64,000 nucleotides of DNA. Origin: Wolfiporia cocos (Eukaryota > Basidiomycota > Agaricomycetes > Polyporales > Phaeolaceae). The DNA is taken from NCBI GenBank assembly GCA_029448655.1, contig JACCLO010000018.1, positions 540,192-604,191 of the forward strand, given 5' to 3'. The position numbers and the translations under genes were made by a program. Position 1 is the stretch's first letter; every line of letters starts with the position of its first letter. Below are positions 19,803 through 32,063 of this stretch, one piece after another. The notes beneath the pieces are model-generated. The model worked only from the letters and a program-made list of their open reading frames with translations. It was not told where the DNA came from and did not search any database.

Positions 19803-22429
19803 GTGCGCGACCGCTATGCCGCTGCTTCACACTGATGGGAGAACGGGGAAAAGATGGAGGTTGTTGCAGCTGAGGCTCGAAACTATAAGTACAGAGGAGA
19901 CGAAACATGACGTATGACGCACGAACAAGCCCCACCTGATTACCATATGTAGTAGACATTTTGCCATAAAAGTAAGAACGCTGATGTCTCAAAACCTGTT
20001 CTGGGAGCCATGTCGCTGGCACAGATGCCTTCGCGATGCCATGGACAACGATTGGACACGAGCATTGGCTCAGCAACGAGACAATCAGAATGACCGCATC
20101 CTATTTGCGTACGCGACTCGGCCCCCAACGAGTGTGGGGCATCGGCCGTCCTATGTCCTTGTGCCTACATCTCGCACCTCCCACTGCCTTCCGGCTATCG
20201 TTCCAACGCTGGTAGAGTCGGTAGGGATTGAGTTACATTTTACAATCAGAGGAAAAATAAAGGAAATGCATAAACGGTACGAGCGTCAAATTTCTCTTCC
20301 ACAACGGGTGTCTGGACTGCAGCAGGCATGGTTGTTGTCCATCATTGGCTGGGATATGTACACTCTACTGACTCGTTGCATACACGGACCAATATCTAAA
20401 CCTCATCAGCACCATTCACTCTTTGTCAGAAGTCGTGGTCCATCGTCGGGCATGGTACAGATGCAGGCAAGGTGGAAGTCCTAATGGGGTTGAATAGTGC
20501 AAACAAGCAGCGGACAGGGAGCATGGTCAGCTTGGCGGCTCCTGGGGTTCAGCGTGCAACATTGAGGTTGGTCAGGTTGGACACCAGAGGATAAAGGGTG
20601 TGTGGACGACTAAGAGTCGTCCAGCAGCACGAATGGGCATCCACAGTACTCCTGGTCAAGGGTGGTTCCAGAGAGCAGCCAGTGAAGAGGGAAGCAGAGA
20701 GGAGGAGAGAGAGGAGGGGGGGGGGGCGATGAAAGCAAGGATGAGGGTGACGAAGGGGCAACAAGGGCAACAACGTGTCACAGATTCTGGGCCATTGCTC
20801 AGGATCTGCCCTCTCCATGGGTCGAACACAGGAACTGGTGTGTAGCTAGTCATGTGACCTATAGATTAGATAAAGGATTGTCGTAGATAGTAGGTTTACG
20901 GCCCGTCCTCCCCGCCGGTCTGCTCATGTGCTAGGTAGACGATGTTTGTATTGCCTGCTATGACGCTTAGGTGCACAACCCCCTTTAGGGCGGGCCCTTC
21001 TGCAGTAGTTCCACAGTCTCTGCCTGTACATATAGTACGTCGAGCTGGGGCTTACTCCCCAGTTCTGTTATTCTCAGTCGCCGCCTCTCAGGGGGCGCTT
21101 CCCCTCTTACTGCTACCACTAGGTGTGCGCTCTAAGTCTTCGGCTCGACCTTCAACAACGTCTTCGACAGGTTGGTCGCCCCTCCTTACATGCGGGCTTG
21201 AGGAGAGATATAGGCTTAGAGGGATAGAAGGCATGTCCTATGTCAGTTTGTGACACAACACGTCTATCGTGGGAGGGACAACTGGGCCAAACACGGCAGC
21301 AAATTACTGTTAATGTGGGGAATGCCTCCATGAGAGGAAATTGTTAGCGTGCCAAATAGCCATCCAATGGAAAGCAGGCGTCAACGAGTCAATGGACAAA
21401 GTTCAGCCCACGAAGCGGAGCACAAATCCAGGGATAGTTAATAGATGACGGAGTTCGTAGTGTCGGGATTCACATACTGAGCAAATACAATGATTGGAAG
21501 GGCAACGGCGCTGCCAATGGAGTTCAGTCATTGTACTAAACTCGCAGACTTAGATACTGACGCAGGGACGGCGAGGGGTGTAAGTGTTGTCTTCGTAATC
21601 ATCCAGGTCAAAGGAAGGTGCGCCGCCTGTCGTTTCCTCGTCAATCAGATTTAATACAGACCACCTATGGCAGCCTACCGTGACAAGGACTGTGAGGCCG
21701 AATGGATTGGAATGGCATATCAACCAAGTATAACGGGTGTCCTAGTCAGTATCCTGTGTGTTCCCGTCCTTGATTCAAACTCACTACATAAGCATAAATA
21801 GCGGCAAGGACGGTGCCAGCCTATCGCACGTGAGTTGAATGGGTCAAGAATTGAACAATGTCGCTCTCACCAGGCGCAGGTACCCTGCACGCCATGTAGC
21901 CCCAGTATTAGTTTCAAGCACCTAGACGTAAATGCGGCACAATAAGCAATAATTCTCTAAGCAACTCGCTGTTCACACACCTGATCACCATCCACTGGCC
22001 GTGCCATGACTCGAACCATTTACGCCCTGGAAGAGGTCAATCGACGGCATGACACAAGGAACGCAAATGTGCACACACCTGTGGAGTCTGGGGACATGAA
22101 CGCTGGGAGGCTGAGCAGTGCCACTCCGACAGCATTTTTCATGGCGTGCCTCAGATGCGTAGAATGCACTATAGCGCGGTGGGCCGTGGCCAAGCGGATC
22201 CGGGCGCGGAGCATCCACGGCAGGGACCACGCTTCCATGATTACTGCCGACGGGCTTCGCCAACGCGACTCCCCCTTGCGCGGTTCGTGCTCCTTGCTGC
22301 TCGACAACATCGCATACGTAAGGCCGCTGGGGAGCTTTCCGCCGTACCCGACCTCTGCGAGACCCTCCCTCGCTTCGCTCGATGTGAGATTCACCTCGGA
22401 GGGCGTCGCGCTGCCCACCCACAGCGTAC
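19803..22429. other. Gene-poor stretch with LTR-like fragment near 20.9-21.25 kb
   Basis: No supported gene. There is a run of 11 G near 20716-20726. At 20.9-21.25 kb, TCATGTGACC, CATATAG and the hairpin GGGGCTTACTCCCCA (about 21052) resemble the LTR-like remnant at 15.7 kb. Open frames around 22.0-22.4 kb on both strands lie beyond the last recognisable part of the FUSC-like pseudogene. Confidence 0.4.
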
Positions 22430-24160
22430 CCTGAGTTTGAGTGACGCGCAGCTGAATGGTGGCGTCTGCGTCATCAGAGATAAACGGCCCTGGGGGAACG
22501 CCGAGCCAGGAGAGGGTGACGCGGGGGTACCACAGGCGCACGTGCGACTCCTCGTACTGGGTATACGTCCGCTCTGCGATTTGCAGCGCGTGGCGCATCT
22601 CCTGTGCCATCTTGGAGATACTTGTATCAGCCACGCGGAAGTACACACGATGGGTATCGATTGCGTACCTGTAGCAGTGCAATCATGACAAGGCTGCCGT
22701 CAAGCACCTGCTTGGGCACAGCAGCATGTCGTCCCAGCTCACGCTGCTCCAGATCCATCTCGTCGAATATACGACCGAGCTGCTCGCGCGCCTCATTTCG
22801 CGACCTGATCAGCGTCTGCTCAGCCACGCGTAGCGCATACTTGACCGACCCCGACTTCGAGTACGCCCCGCCATGCGCCGACCTGTACGCCGTGCCCTTG
22901 TCCTGGTCGAATGTCACGACGATCAGCAGCTCTACCGCCCTCATCGCGGCAATGATCGAGTGCCCCAGCGAGAGCATCGGTGCCTCGATCGCGGAGACGA
23001 ACCTGGCGTGTGAGGGCAACACAGGGGATATGTTGCGGCGGGAGGACCTGCGGGAGAACGAGGGCCTGCGGGACGGTGCACGGCTGGAATAGGGAGAGGT
23101 GGCGCGTTTGATTGGCGGGGGCCTCGGAACGAGAGAGGACATCCCCCATGCAATCTCGCGACGCAGATGTTCGACAATACCGATTAGCGGACGGATGGAC
23201 TTCACTGCGTAAGATCAGAGCAGATTCAGGTCGTCAAGGATGCACAGGCTGCTCACAGCTTAGCCGTCCCACCCTCAGCTCGAAAGCTGCTTGAGAGTAC
23301 GTCTCATTGAGGTTCACTGACCGCTGAAACAACTGATTTCGTAGCTGTACAAATTCCGCAGAAGTCGCAGATGTCTTATGCTTCTCCGAGAGACAGTTGA
23401 GACTGACGGTCAGACAGCGTTGCAGCAAAGCGAACGACGTAGCCATGTCTTGTTCGAAGCTGGACGAAGACCAGCGGAATAGAGCCATAACGATGAGCAA
23501 CGAGAGTAGGCTAAGAGAAGCGGGTGCCAACGTCGCATAGAGGAATGCTCCGGAGTCGGCCAAGACCATCTGCGAGCGAGTCAGTTATAGCTCCTATGGG
23601 TCACAGAAGCTCTAGCATACTCCTGCGAGCAGCGGCGTTTTATCACATGCGGTGTGCAGACTTTACAGTATGTACAAACGAATCTCAGCAGGAAGCATGA
23701 TGCGTCGGAGGGTGCCAAGTGCAGTCTCCGACTTTGGCTTCGTACACAGATGGAGAATGATCTGTGCACGATGCTACTAATATTCTACACATAATTTGGG
23801 GTTAGGGAAAGTGAACTCACGGATTTGTCTCCTATGTTAATAGTAAGGAGCCAGATGGACTCGAATAGAGATATACGCATCGAGAGCGTAAGACGTACAA
23901 GCCGGCTCTTGATCAGTCCAGCTATACATTTCAATGAGCATCCAGATGTAACTGTCGAATTCACGCAGATCGCTGTTGTCAAACTGAGATGACCTACCAA
24001 AGAAGCTGATGATCACCAGAAAACAGGCGCACGTTGCCCGAGACCTCGCGGAGTTTTCTGGCATAAGAGAAGCAATATACTTCGCTAGTGTCGAGAATCC
24101 GATAGCAACGAGCGCTCCCATGATATTCAAGACGGTCAGCTCAAGCTGCTGCGCTAGATT

Positions 24161-25150
24161 TGACACAAGCAACAAACTAGCACTCAACCGGGGGAAGGGG
24201 GCTCGCTCAAAGGCGCCTTCCTGGTCCTGGGAACACTAGCCGTCAAAGGCCAAGACAAGTCTGAGGTTTACGCTCAAGACTGCCTGGCATATATACTCCT
24301 AACGTATTTGTACATATTTGTGTACGGCGGCTCAGAGGCCTCTACGTACTGGTATCTAACTGGCTATGAGCTACGGGCCGGTAATGGCATCGGAGCGCTG
24401 GGGTATGCGAGGATGTCCATGGCGACGTAGCGTATAAGGGGCGGATCAGTAGGGTAGCCAATCTGTCGGGTTCAATCGGTGGTTCTCGTCGATCGTAGGT
24501 GCGCCGGTAATGGCGGGGTTCTAAGTCTGTGATCGGGCGCGGTCTGCCGCGATCGGGGTTGGCCAGTACGGGCCGGGTATAGTGTAGGTTGATCGAGCGT
24601 GATCGGCTGCGATCGGGGTGTAGCGCTCTGTGACTGGTAGGGTTCTCAGTCGTGCAGAGCCGCGGGTTATTATCCCTGCCTGTTGTACTTATAGGTCAGG
24701 GTGCGTAAGGGGTATAGTATAATGTCTATGCCAGTAATGGCGAGTGTCCGTGCGGTAGGGACGCGAGGTGTTAGGTTTTAGTGTTCTGGGTCACATGCGA
24801 GTATAGACCGTGCCCCTAGTCGACGTATAGCGTGTGCGGTGGCGGTTTAGCCTGGTCTGTGTAAGGCGTGCCGTCGTGCTATCGTAGTCAGTTGGTCTCT
24901 AGGGGTCGGCTCGTGACTCCGGGGTTTAGGGACTAGGCAGCGTATGTCTCGCTGCCGGGACTTGGACTGAGTTTAGGGTTGGACTGCTGGTGGCCTGCTA
25001 GTGCCCATAGTGTTCTGTATAGCGGAGGGTTTCTACTAGCGTTGCCGTGGGGTTCCAGCTGGGCTCGGATAGAGTGCTGTAGCGTGCGTACGGCGTGAGT
25101 GGGGTGCCAAGCTAGCGTATTCTACTAGGCTTTGAAATTGGCTTGTGACA
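24161..25150 (-). mobile_element. Solo LTR inserted in the FUSC-like gene (990 bp)
   Basis: On the minus strand it starts TGTCACAAGCC and ends GCTTGTGTCA. The 5-bp duplication AGATT flanks it at 24156-24160 and 25151-25155, and removing it rejoins an exon (VQENL to AQQLEL). It contains repeated GCCGGTAATGGCG-like motifs shared with LTR debris at 47.1 kb. Termini resemble those of the solo LTRs at 49818 and 57565. Confidence 0.8.
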
Positions 25151-25303
25151 AGATTTTCCTGGACACAGAAGACCAGAGCCTCAAATAGTAGTACAGGAAA
25201 TGCATAGCTGCCTCCAAGCTTAGAGACAGGGTGCATAACGATAGCCAAGCAGCAGAGGAAAGTGGAGAGTAGCCTGGCGAGAGGGCGTCGTTCGAAATAG
25301 TGA

Positions 25304-25340
25304 CTACCGACGCGCAGAATATTATTCTGCGCGTCGGTAG
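25304..25340. repeat. 37-bp palindrome with perfect 18-bp arms
   Basis: CTACCGACGCGCAGAATA, one T, then its exact reverse complement. It lies in or just upstream of the N-terminal part of the FUSC-like pseudogene. No function is assigned. Confidence 0.85.
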
Positions 25341-25519
25341 AGCGGACGCAAGACATGACTTCAGCATTACCGAGATAGACATGAGGGGTATAATGCGCCG
25401 GCCAGTGTGTGTCGGCACAATTGCATGGTCTTTCCAGAGTGGAGGAGGTAAGAACTGCTCGTCAAGACATTTAACAGTGGAGTTGTAGAGCGGCAACATC
25501 CGGCATAGTGTCACGGCAA

Positions 25520-27060
25520 GCTATTCTTGCATGGGCGCTTACACGAGCCGACAGGTTCTCCCGCCCCGACTTTCTCGGAAAACCAAAGGTACTGCATATC
25601 GTACGTTGTTCAATGTTACATAGTCAACACTTCACTTTCCGCACAATGTTCCTATTCGTGCACGCATATGCAGGAGGATGACTTGGATCGTCTGGAGATT
25701 TCGTGAAAACTCGGGTGCCCTCAGAGTCAAAGTCGTCAAAATCAACCACAATATATCAACGTTTCATGGACGACATCCGTAGGCGGCTGATAAGGTGAAT
25801 CATCGAACCGCTCAGCGCCCCTGTATCAGCAGCCGGCGCTACGATATCCGCCTTCGCTCTTCGTCCGCGGAAATTAGAGGTACCACTGCCCACGAGCGTG
25901 GTGATGGGCGCACACCAACCCTTCCTGGTGGCTGTGCATTTTCATGTTTGATTCGAGTGAAGTGCTTGGATTAGACCTGTCACCGAAGGAATAATATCAT
26001 GTACGACCCGCCACAAGGCGCGCCTTGCCGATATCGAATGCTGCGATGCCAGTCAAGACATTCCAGTCACCTGGAAAGCGGCCTGAAGGGAACCTATGCT
26101 GAGAACCGACGTAGCCTGCCTGATACGAAAGGCATGGCTGCGCCGGCGAACAAACCGAATATGATGCGACTCGGGTCTGCTATCGCCGCAGACTCCTTGT
26201 CCTGGACGGAACGCATCGGAATGAGGAGGTGTCCGGTCGCATGTCAAAGACGTGAGAACAACGAAACCCCACCGTGAAACCAACATTGAAAATGAGAGTC
26301 CGTACCTTACACTACGAGTCACTGTGGTCTCGTTGGGGATGGTATCCACCATTGGTCATGAGCTCTGTTGCTTAGATCTTCAACTGTCGTACGGCAGATA
26401 TATTATTCTACCAGGTGGGACGAGAAGATTCAACTTGCCATTGCACAGGATCAAGCTCGAGAGTTACCACCGCCAGAATCGGTGCGCATGGGAACCAAAC
26501 GTTGGACTTGTCCTATCCAGTACTTAACCGGTCTTTTCTCTCGTTAGATCTCCTGGAGGAGCGTCTGTGGAACCATATCTTCTCATGTATACCGCTTACA
26601 CTAGTGGGGCGAATGCGAGGTGTCGTGGATGCATTTAAATTGCAGTGCACAGTCAAACAGCATCGGTATCAGTAGTAGCGAGCATGCACCCCTGCTATTT
26701 GTTCGAGCAGCATGCAGAGCGCAACAGTCAAACATAGCACGGAGAACTGTGAGCAATTCAGGTCGGTTAGATGACTGCATTGTACCACCTATGAGCATTG
26801 TCTCATAATTTCTCTATTCATTCGAGACTCTCGGCAATCGACCTTGCAGCCAATAGCTGATGAGAAAAAAACCTCGCGCAAACACAAGGAATGTGAAAAG
26901 CGTTGATACAGTGTTACGAAGATCTGACGAAAGGCAAACAGATCCAGTCAATCATGCTAAACCCGACAATTGGACACTTCCACATACCAGAATAAAGACT
27001 GACTATATGATACACGCGGAGTACAGCAATACAGAGACATAAGATACAGTACCATAGAAG
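25520..27060. other. No gene recognised
   Basis: Short frames only; no domain, repeat or RNA gene was identified between the FUSC-like remnant and NUF2. Confidence 0.45.
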
Positions 27061-27120
27061 GCGGTTAATACCTGGGGTCACACAAGACAGAAGATGGAGT
27101 GATGTGGCCTTCGTCCCGAA

Positions 27121-28963
27121 TCACGTACTGGTCACTTGCATGCCAAGTTTCTCCGCCAACGTTTCCATATACACCTCTGTGACGACGTGAGTCTCTTTCC
27201 ATCAGTCGTCTCAATATATTGAGAGGCTCACCCGTCTCATGCCTTAGCCGCCAATACTCCGTCAACAGCTCATCGAGCTCCGCCTGGCTCTGCTTCATAT
27301 GCTCGGCCATCTACACCACACGGTCAGGTTCACGCCAACATCGCTAAGGGGCAAGCGAAGTTTTACCTTGCGCTCAACCTCGTCCGCCTCCCTCCGCAGC
27401 TCCTCCACCTGTTTATCGTTTTCGCGGCGCTCAACCGCCATCTCCTCGTACTCGCGTTGCAGCCGCTCGAGCGCCTGCTGGCTCGCAAGCCGCTTGTCCT
27501 CCGCATGCCGCTGCGCACTGTCGAGCTTCTCCTGCGCATTCGACAGTTGCTTGAACACGCGCTGTGTGTCCATGCCCATCAGAATCCGTGCTCAAGCAAG
27601 GATGTCAGGATACATGGACGATGACGAACCTCGCGCTTCAGCAGCAGTTCCGTCCGCTCGCTCTTCGTCAGGTCGAGGTGATCGCGGATGTCGGCGAGCT
27701 CCTTTTGCGCGGCGTCCAGTGTCTGCATCTCCTTCTCGTACGTCTGCAGTTGTTCGACGCACCAGCGCACGTCCTTCTCGATGTTGAGCAGCGCAGCGAT
27801 CTTTGTCTGCAAGTCGCGGATCTTGGCTTCGTTCGTCGCGAGCGTCCTCTTGTCCTCTGCTGCCGTAGCGGACATCGTGACGATGTTGCGCCGGATGCGA
27901 TCAGGCGACTGGACGACCCGCGAGCGCGTGCGGCCAATTTGCTCGGTGATCAGCAGGGTCTCTCTGTTCACACCTTCCTGCATCAATTCAACTTGTCAAT
28001 CAAGACAAGGAAGCGGCATCAGTGCGATATTCATGCCTTGCTCTGGAGAACGGCCTCTATCTCCTGCTTGAGTGCTTCTCGGTCCCTGAGAAAAACGAGT
28101 TGTGTCTCCTTGTACTTTACGAGCTGTTCCGTCATTGCAGTGTTCTCATGGCGCAGCGCCTCGCACTTCGGCTCGTCCTCCTCACGCTTGACTCTATATA
28201 TCGTCAGGCCACAGCTGGATCCTCAATTTTAAAAGCCCATACTTGATATAGGCGATCTTCCTATGTGCGTCGGTCAGTTGCTGCGCAACGCTGTCGCGCT
28301 CTTCGACCATTCCGGCGGACCGCTCGCGCAGATCAGTGATGAATGACTCGCACTGTTCCGAGAACTTGACGAAGTTGATGAAAGCGGAAAATATAGCTCG
28401 TGTGCGCTCTGGTTCGGGGCTGTCTAGGTCCTTGGCGCAGAAGCCATGGAACTTGGCTGCGGTCGCGAAGCGTTGTCTGGGGTTGGTAAGTTCATGTACA
28501 TACATATTGATGTGTAGAGAACGCACAAGTGATAGAGGAGGAAGTGATGCGTTAGCGCTTGTCTGTATATGTCCTATCCGTGCACGTTCAGTATTCTTCT
28601 TTCCTCGTTGAGATACCAGACAGTATGAATATACGGTCTACAGGTAGAGCGTATGGCAGCACACAGCAATCTCGCACGCAAGAAGTAAGGATAAACGTCC
28701 CCATAAAGCGAGCATGGAGAGAATATCGTTATGGGTAGGAAACTCACTGGGTTCCTGACCCTGGCCAAGGCTGCCTCGACAGGTCCCTGTATTGACTCGA
28801 CGGTAATACCCGTGACTTGTTTCAAGCACGCGCTATATATTCCGAGGACGAAATCTGGTGTCGGCCGTGCGACCTCCTCATGGCTAACCATGTATCCCCA
28901 GCCGGTGAACGCGTCTACGATCTCTGGGACAGACATAGACGGGAACCAGAATTGCCCCGACAT
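27121..28963 (-). CDS. NUF2: Kinetochore protein NUF2 (NDC80 complex)
   Basis: ATG 28963 begins MSGQFWFPSMSVPEIVDAFT with GWGYMVSHEEVARPTPDFVL, the Nuf2 N-terminal calponin-homology-like domain. Later exons give FATAAKFHGFCAKDLDSPEP, ERTRAIFSAFINFVKFSEQC and a long coiled coil through TLATNEAKIRDLQTKIAALL and ALERLQREYEEMAVERREND. The end is ELDELLTEYWRLRHETE, spliced to VYMETLAEKLGMQVTST with TGA at 27121-27123. At least five introns of typical size are present, and all visible frames rejoin; the short part between the first domain exon and FATAAK was not resolved. Nuf2 dimerises with Ndc80 and links centromeres to spindle microtubules. It is essential in fungi, which fits its being the one clearly intact conserved gene in this decayed region. 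It shares a ~290-bp promoter with the RecQ gene. Confidence 0.9.
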
Positions 28964-29254
28964 TGCGACACGTCGGCCTCTGCGACTCTACCAGTGAGAT
29001 TTAGAGGACAGCCACAGAGGTTATAGAGCGCAGACGAGTGCAAGCTGCCCTGAGATTCAGAACAATCGTCGCTGTTACGGCCGCAAGGCGTTACGACGCG
29101 TCGGTGTGACGCGTTTGATCGCGTATCATGATCCTACAGCCGGCATGCTCCCTTCCACATCGCTCCATTTCAGTCTGTCTTCTGTCTCCTCTAGGCTCTC
29201 CGCACGCTGTAACACCGGACTTACCAGATTGATACAACTTGATGTCTTGGCAAT
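28964..29254. promoter_or_regulatory. Divergent promoter of NUF2 and RecQ with two ACGCGT boxes
   Basis: ACGCGT occurs twice, 13 bp apart start to start (29096-29101 and 29109-29114), in a GC-rich block. In fungi ACGCGT is the MluI cell-cycle box bound by MBF, which drives G1/S genes. Its place between a mitotic gene and a DNA-repair helicase gene is consistent with cell-cycle control; this is inference. Confidence 0.5.
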
Positions 29255-30895
29255 ATGCTAGGTCCAAAGAACAATCTCGAGGAGCTCCGTCGTCGACATC
29301 TAGGAGGTGGCACGCCTGCTCCTGGACCTAGTCCTCCTGTATCTGTGACTCACGGCAGCCAGGCTGATGGCGAGAAGGTATGCAGCCATATGCTACTTGC
29401 TAATGGACTCAGTGATGCTATCTAGCGTAGAAGTCCAAATTCAAGCCCTCGAGATCCATCAACAACTCCGACAAAGTTACAGGTACGCTAGAGCTCGGAT
29501 TTAGCGCAGTCCATGAATAACATTGCCATTAGCGCTCCAAGCGCACAATCCACTTCCATCTTTCTCCACGCTCGGGTTTGGAAAGAAAAAGCCGGTCCCC
29601 GCTCGCTCAACGCCCATCGTCGAGGTCTCGTCGGCAGAATCTAGCCCGGACGATGCTTCCACCTCTCGGCTACCCGTCAAGCGGCTATCTTCGGACTCTT
29701 CATGGGATGTGGGTCACCCAGCGCCCATAAAGCGTCTAAAGATTGCTGCACTGAAGGACAAGGAGAACGGATCCGCTGCAGAGAGCTCTCGCGACAAGGG
29801 AAAAGGTCGGGAGCAGCCATACCGCACGATCGGTCGCTCTTCACATAGTACCGGTTTTTCTTCATCGTCCGAGCCTTCTCCTAGTATACACACGCGGAAG
29901 AATCTTCCGCCCACAGACGTTCCGCCAATCTCAACGCGCTCTTCGCGATCGCTACCCTTGAGCTGGTCCGACTTACTCGAGGTGGGTACTGTCTGAGTCC
30001 CCTCGCGGTGTTTTCTGAATGTATGCTATGACTTTAGAAAGACGATAACGAACTGGCTGGGATGCTGAACAGTAACTTCATGTTGCTGAGCGAACTCGCC
30101 ATACGCAAGAGAGCAAAAGGTTCCTGCATTGACGAGGCTGTGATTGATCGCATGGAGTTGGTATCATACATATTGTTGACAGTGGTTACCTCCTTATCTT
30201 CCATTCTTGCATGATAGGGAGATGCTGACGGATCGCAACAACGCAATTATGGCCGTCCGTTCGGCACCGGCAAAGGGCGAAAAGCCACTGATCCCAGATC
30301 CCGTGTGGTCCACCACAACACGATCCGAGTCACCTCTGGCGGAAGAGGAGTCTTTTCCACCGTTGTCTCAACGGCCGCCCAGCTGTGCTGCCCGTGTTTG
30401 CTCGCCTGCGCCGATCTCTACAGCAAATACTAGTGCTCTGTCTTCTACTTCAAATGTTTTATCATCAGTCTCCGTCGAACAAAGCTCTGGTTCCACAGGC
30501 CTATCTGCCGTCAGCTCAGAGCCTCTGGCACGGAGCGAGCTCAACGCCGTTCCCGGAAGCGACGACTTATTCGCGGACCTCGACGACTTCCCTGCCGAGG
30601 TCGCTGGGTGGGACCTCCCAAGTGCAAGTCAGCCCGCACAGCCACCTCGTCCTCAAACATCCGCACCCGTTTCGTCCGCGGTCTCGCGGCCGAGAGAGGA
30701 TCTGATGCTGACGCCATACTACGCCGAGATCATGGAGAAGCTACGCACGATCTTCAATCTCGTCGACTTCCGCTCGAACCAGCTCGAGGCAATCACCGCG
30801 ACGCTCGCGGGACGCGACGTGCTTGTGCTCATGCCGACAGGCGGCGGGAAGAGTTTTCAGTCCTTTGACCAGATGCACGAGAGAGTCACATCCTA
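29255..30895 (+). pseudogene. RecQ-family DNA helicase (BLM/Sgs1-like), truncated after Walker A
   Basis: Exon 1 (ATG 29255 to 29377), exon 2 (29431-29482), exon 3 (29533-29981), exon 4 (30038 to ~30159) and a last exon (~30215 on) encode a long Ser/Pro-rich, acidic N-terminal region. It is followed by the RecQ start: YYAEIMEKLRTIFNLVDFRS, NQLEAITATLAGRDVLVLMP and TGGGKS (motif I, Walker A). BLM/Sgs1-type helicases have a long disordered N-terminus like this. Directly after GGGKS the reading changes to FQSFDQMHERVTS and stops at 30893-30895. None of helicase motifs II-VI, RQC or HRDC is found in the window downstream. The gene is thus cut by a rearrangement at about 30852. A protein of this kind cannot be a helicase. 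Confidence 0.75.
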
Positions 30896-32063
30896 ATCCA
30901 CAATGGATGGGACATGGGACAAGGACACATGTACATGTGTCGCCCAAGACGATGCCCAGACTGCGCTAACGATGCGCAAAGCATCTGCCCAGGTTTCAAT
31001 AGTCTTATCATGGTACTCCTTGGATAATAGTCGTCAACGTGTGAGTAATCGGTAGTGCCATCAGCAAAAGTCGAGTTGTATCATAAGTAATTGCCAATTG
31101 CTGGAGGCCGACGTTGTCTGTATCAATAAGCGCTAAGAGCCACAGCAGTTGTCACCAGTATGGCGAGAATACCACATGGATTGGTCATCGGCAAGGTACG
31201 TACACACTTGACTACAACGGATACTGGACAATGCACAACTATAAAACAGAATGAACAGACTGTTGGTACTCACGCAACGGTGATGCGTCTCCCAACCGAA
31301 GCTGACCGCCGCTGCAAGTGTCTAGATCACCCTAAGAGGTCAAGCCGTTCATGTGCATACGCCATCGCGTTTGTTCTGGTGGTGCTCCTGTGAGCTATCC
31401 TTTGGAGCGTGTCTTTGGCAGGACGCCCGCACGCTGGTATAGAATCATTTAATACATTATAAGTCGCACGTACCGGGTGCATAATTCCGAGCTCGTCGTC
31501 GCAGCGGTGGGTAATGGGAAGCGGCAATGCAGCGCGCTGTGAGTGCTGATAAGTTGGGCGGGACCGGCGTTAGCCGGAACGGACGCAGGAGATGTAGGAG
31601 CCGCCGGGTGGGCGGGCCCATTCATCTCGTGCGATTGGCACACACAGGCGCGCGCCGCGCGCGATGGGGGGGCACGCAGAATCAGAGTAGGCACACAGCA
31701 AACACACGACAATACATGTAACGCGACGCGGCGTGCGGAGCCAGCACATGACAAACGGGGCGCGACTACAACAAAGAAGGCAAGGAAAAGGGCGCGGAGG
31801 GAGGGGCAGAAACGGGACGGCGGCGTCGCTAAAGGCAGCGGCAGCGGGCTGGTGGCGAAGGAAGCAAGGGGCGAGCGCGCGTAAGCGCGCGGTGAAATTT
31901 GCTTGCTCGCTCGGACGTTGGGGCCGGCCTCTCCCGGCTGCGCGAGGGATCTGCCGGCCCCGCCACTAATATATTGTAGACACCTCTATTACTAAATCCT
32001 GCCTACGTTTCAGCTGATGTCCATGTCCGACGGTACAGCACGTGCCTCTCCGCGCACATCCGA
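30896..32063. other. No gene recognised; GC-rich block 31550-31960
   Basis: Unrelated sequence follows the RecQ breakpoint. Frames in the GC-rich block are Arg/Ala-rich and look like composition effects. Nothing is supported. Confidence 0.4.

Larger units (their letters stand above)
22430..25345 (-). pseudogene. FUSC / aromatic-acid-exporter-like membrane protein, interrupted by a solo LTR
   Basis: Minus-strand exons encode, in order: LLSTFLCCLAIVMHPVSKLG...FEALVFCVQENL (about 25290-25155); then, after the inserted LTR, NLAQQLELTVLNIMGALVAI and GFSTLAKYIASLMP (24150 down); later a transmembrane segment AFLYATLAPASLSLLSLLIV (about 23560-23480); VNLNETYSQAAFELRVGRLS; SIRPLIGIVEHLRREIAWGM (about 23200-23145); and RIFDEMDLEQRELG. 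The VQENLAQQLELTVLNI block split by the insertion and the later RPLIG..EHLRRE block fit the fungal FUSC / ArAE_2_N group of multi-pass membrane proteins, whose substrates are poorly known. Only the N-terminal half is recognisable, and insertion of about 1 kb into an exon makes it non-functional. Family call is moderate. Confidence 0.55.

Noticed and set aside
22006..22688. Long plus-strand frames opposite the FUSC-like pseudogene
   Set aside because: They are antisense shadows of the minus-strand coding region or its GC-rich edge, without any recognisable domain.
29255..30895. RecQ fragment as a telomere-linked helicase (TLH) gene
   Set aside because: The long Ser/acidic N-terminus and several introns look like a BLM/Sgs1-type housekeeping gene, and it lies 33 kb from the telomere and is truncated; link to TLH not supported.
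31550..31970. Arg/Ala-rich open frames in a GC-rich block
   Set aside because: Frames are open on both strands with biased composition only; no motif or splice pattern.
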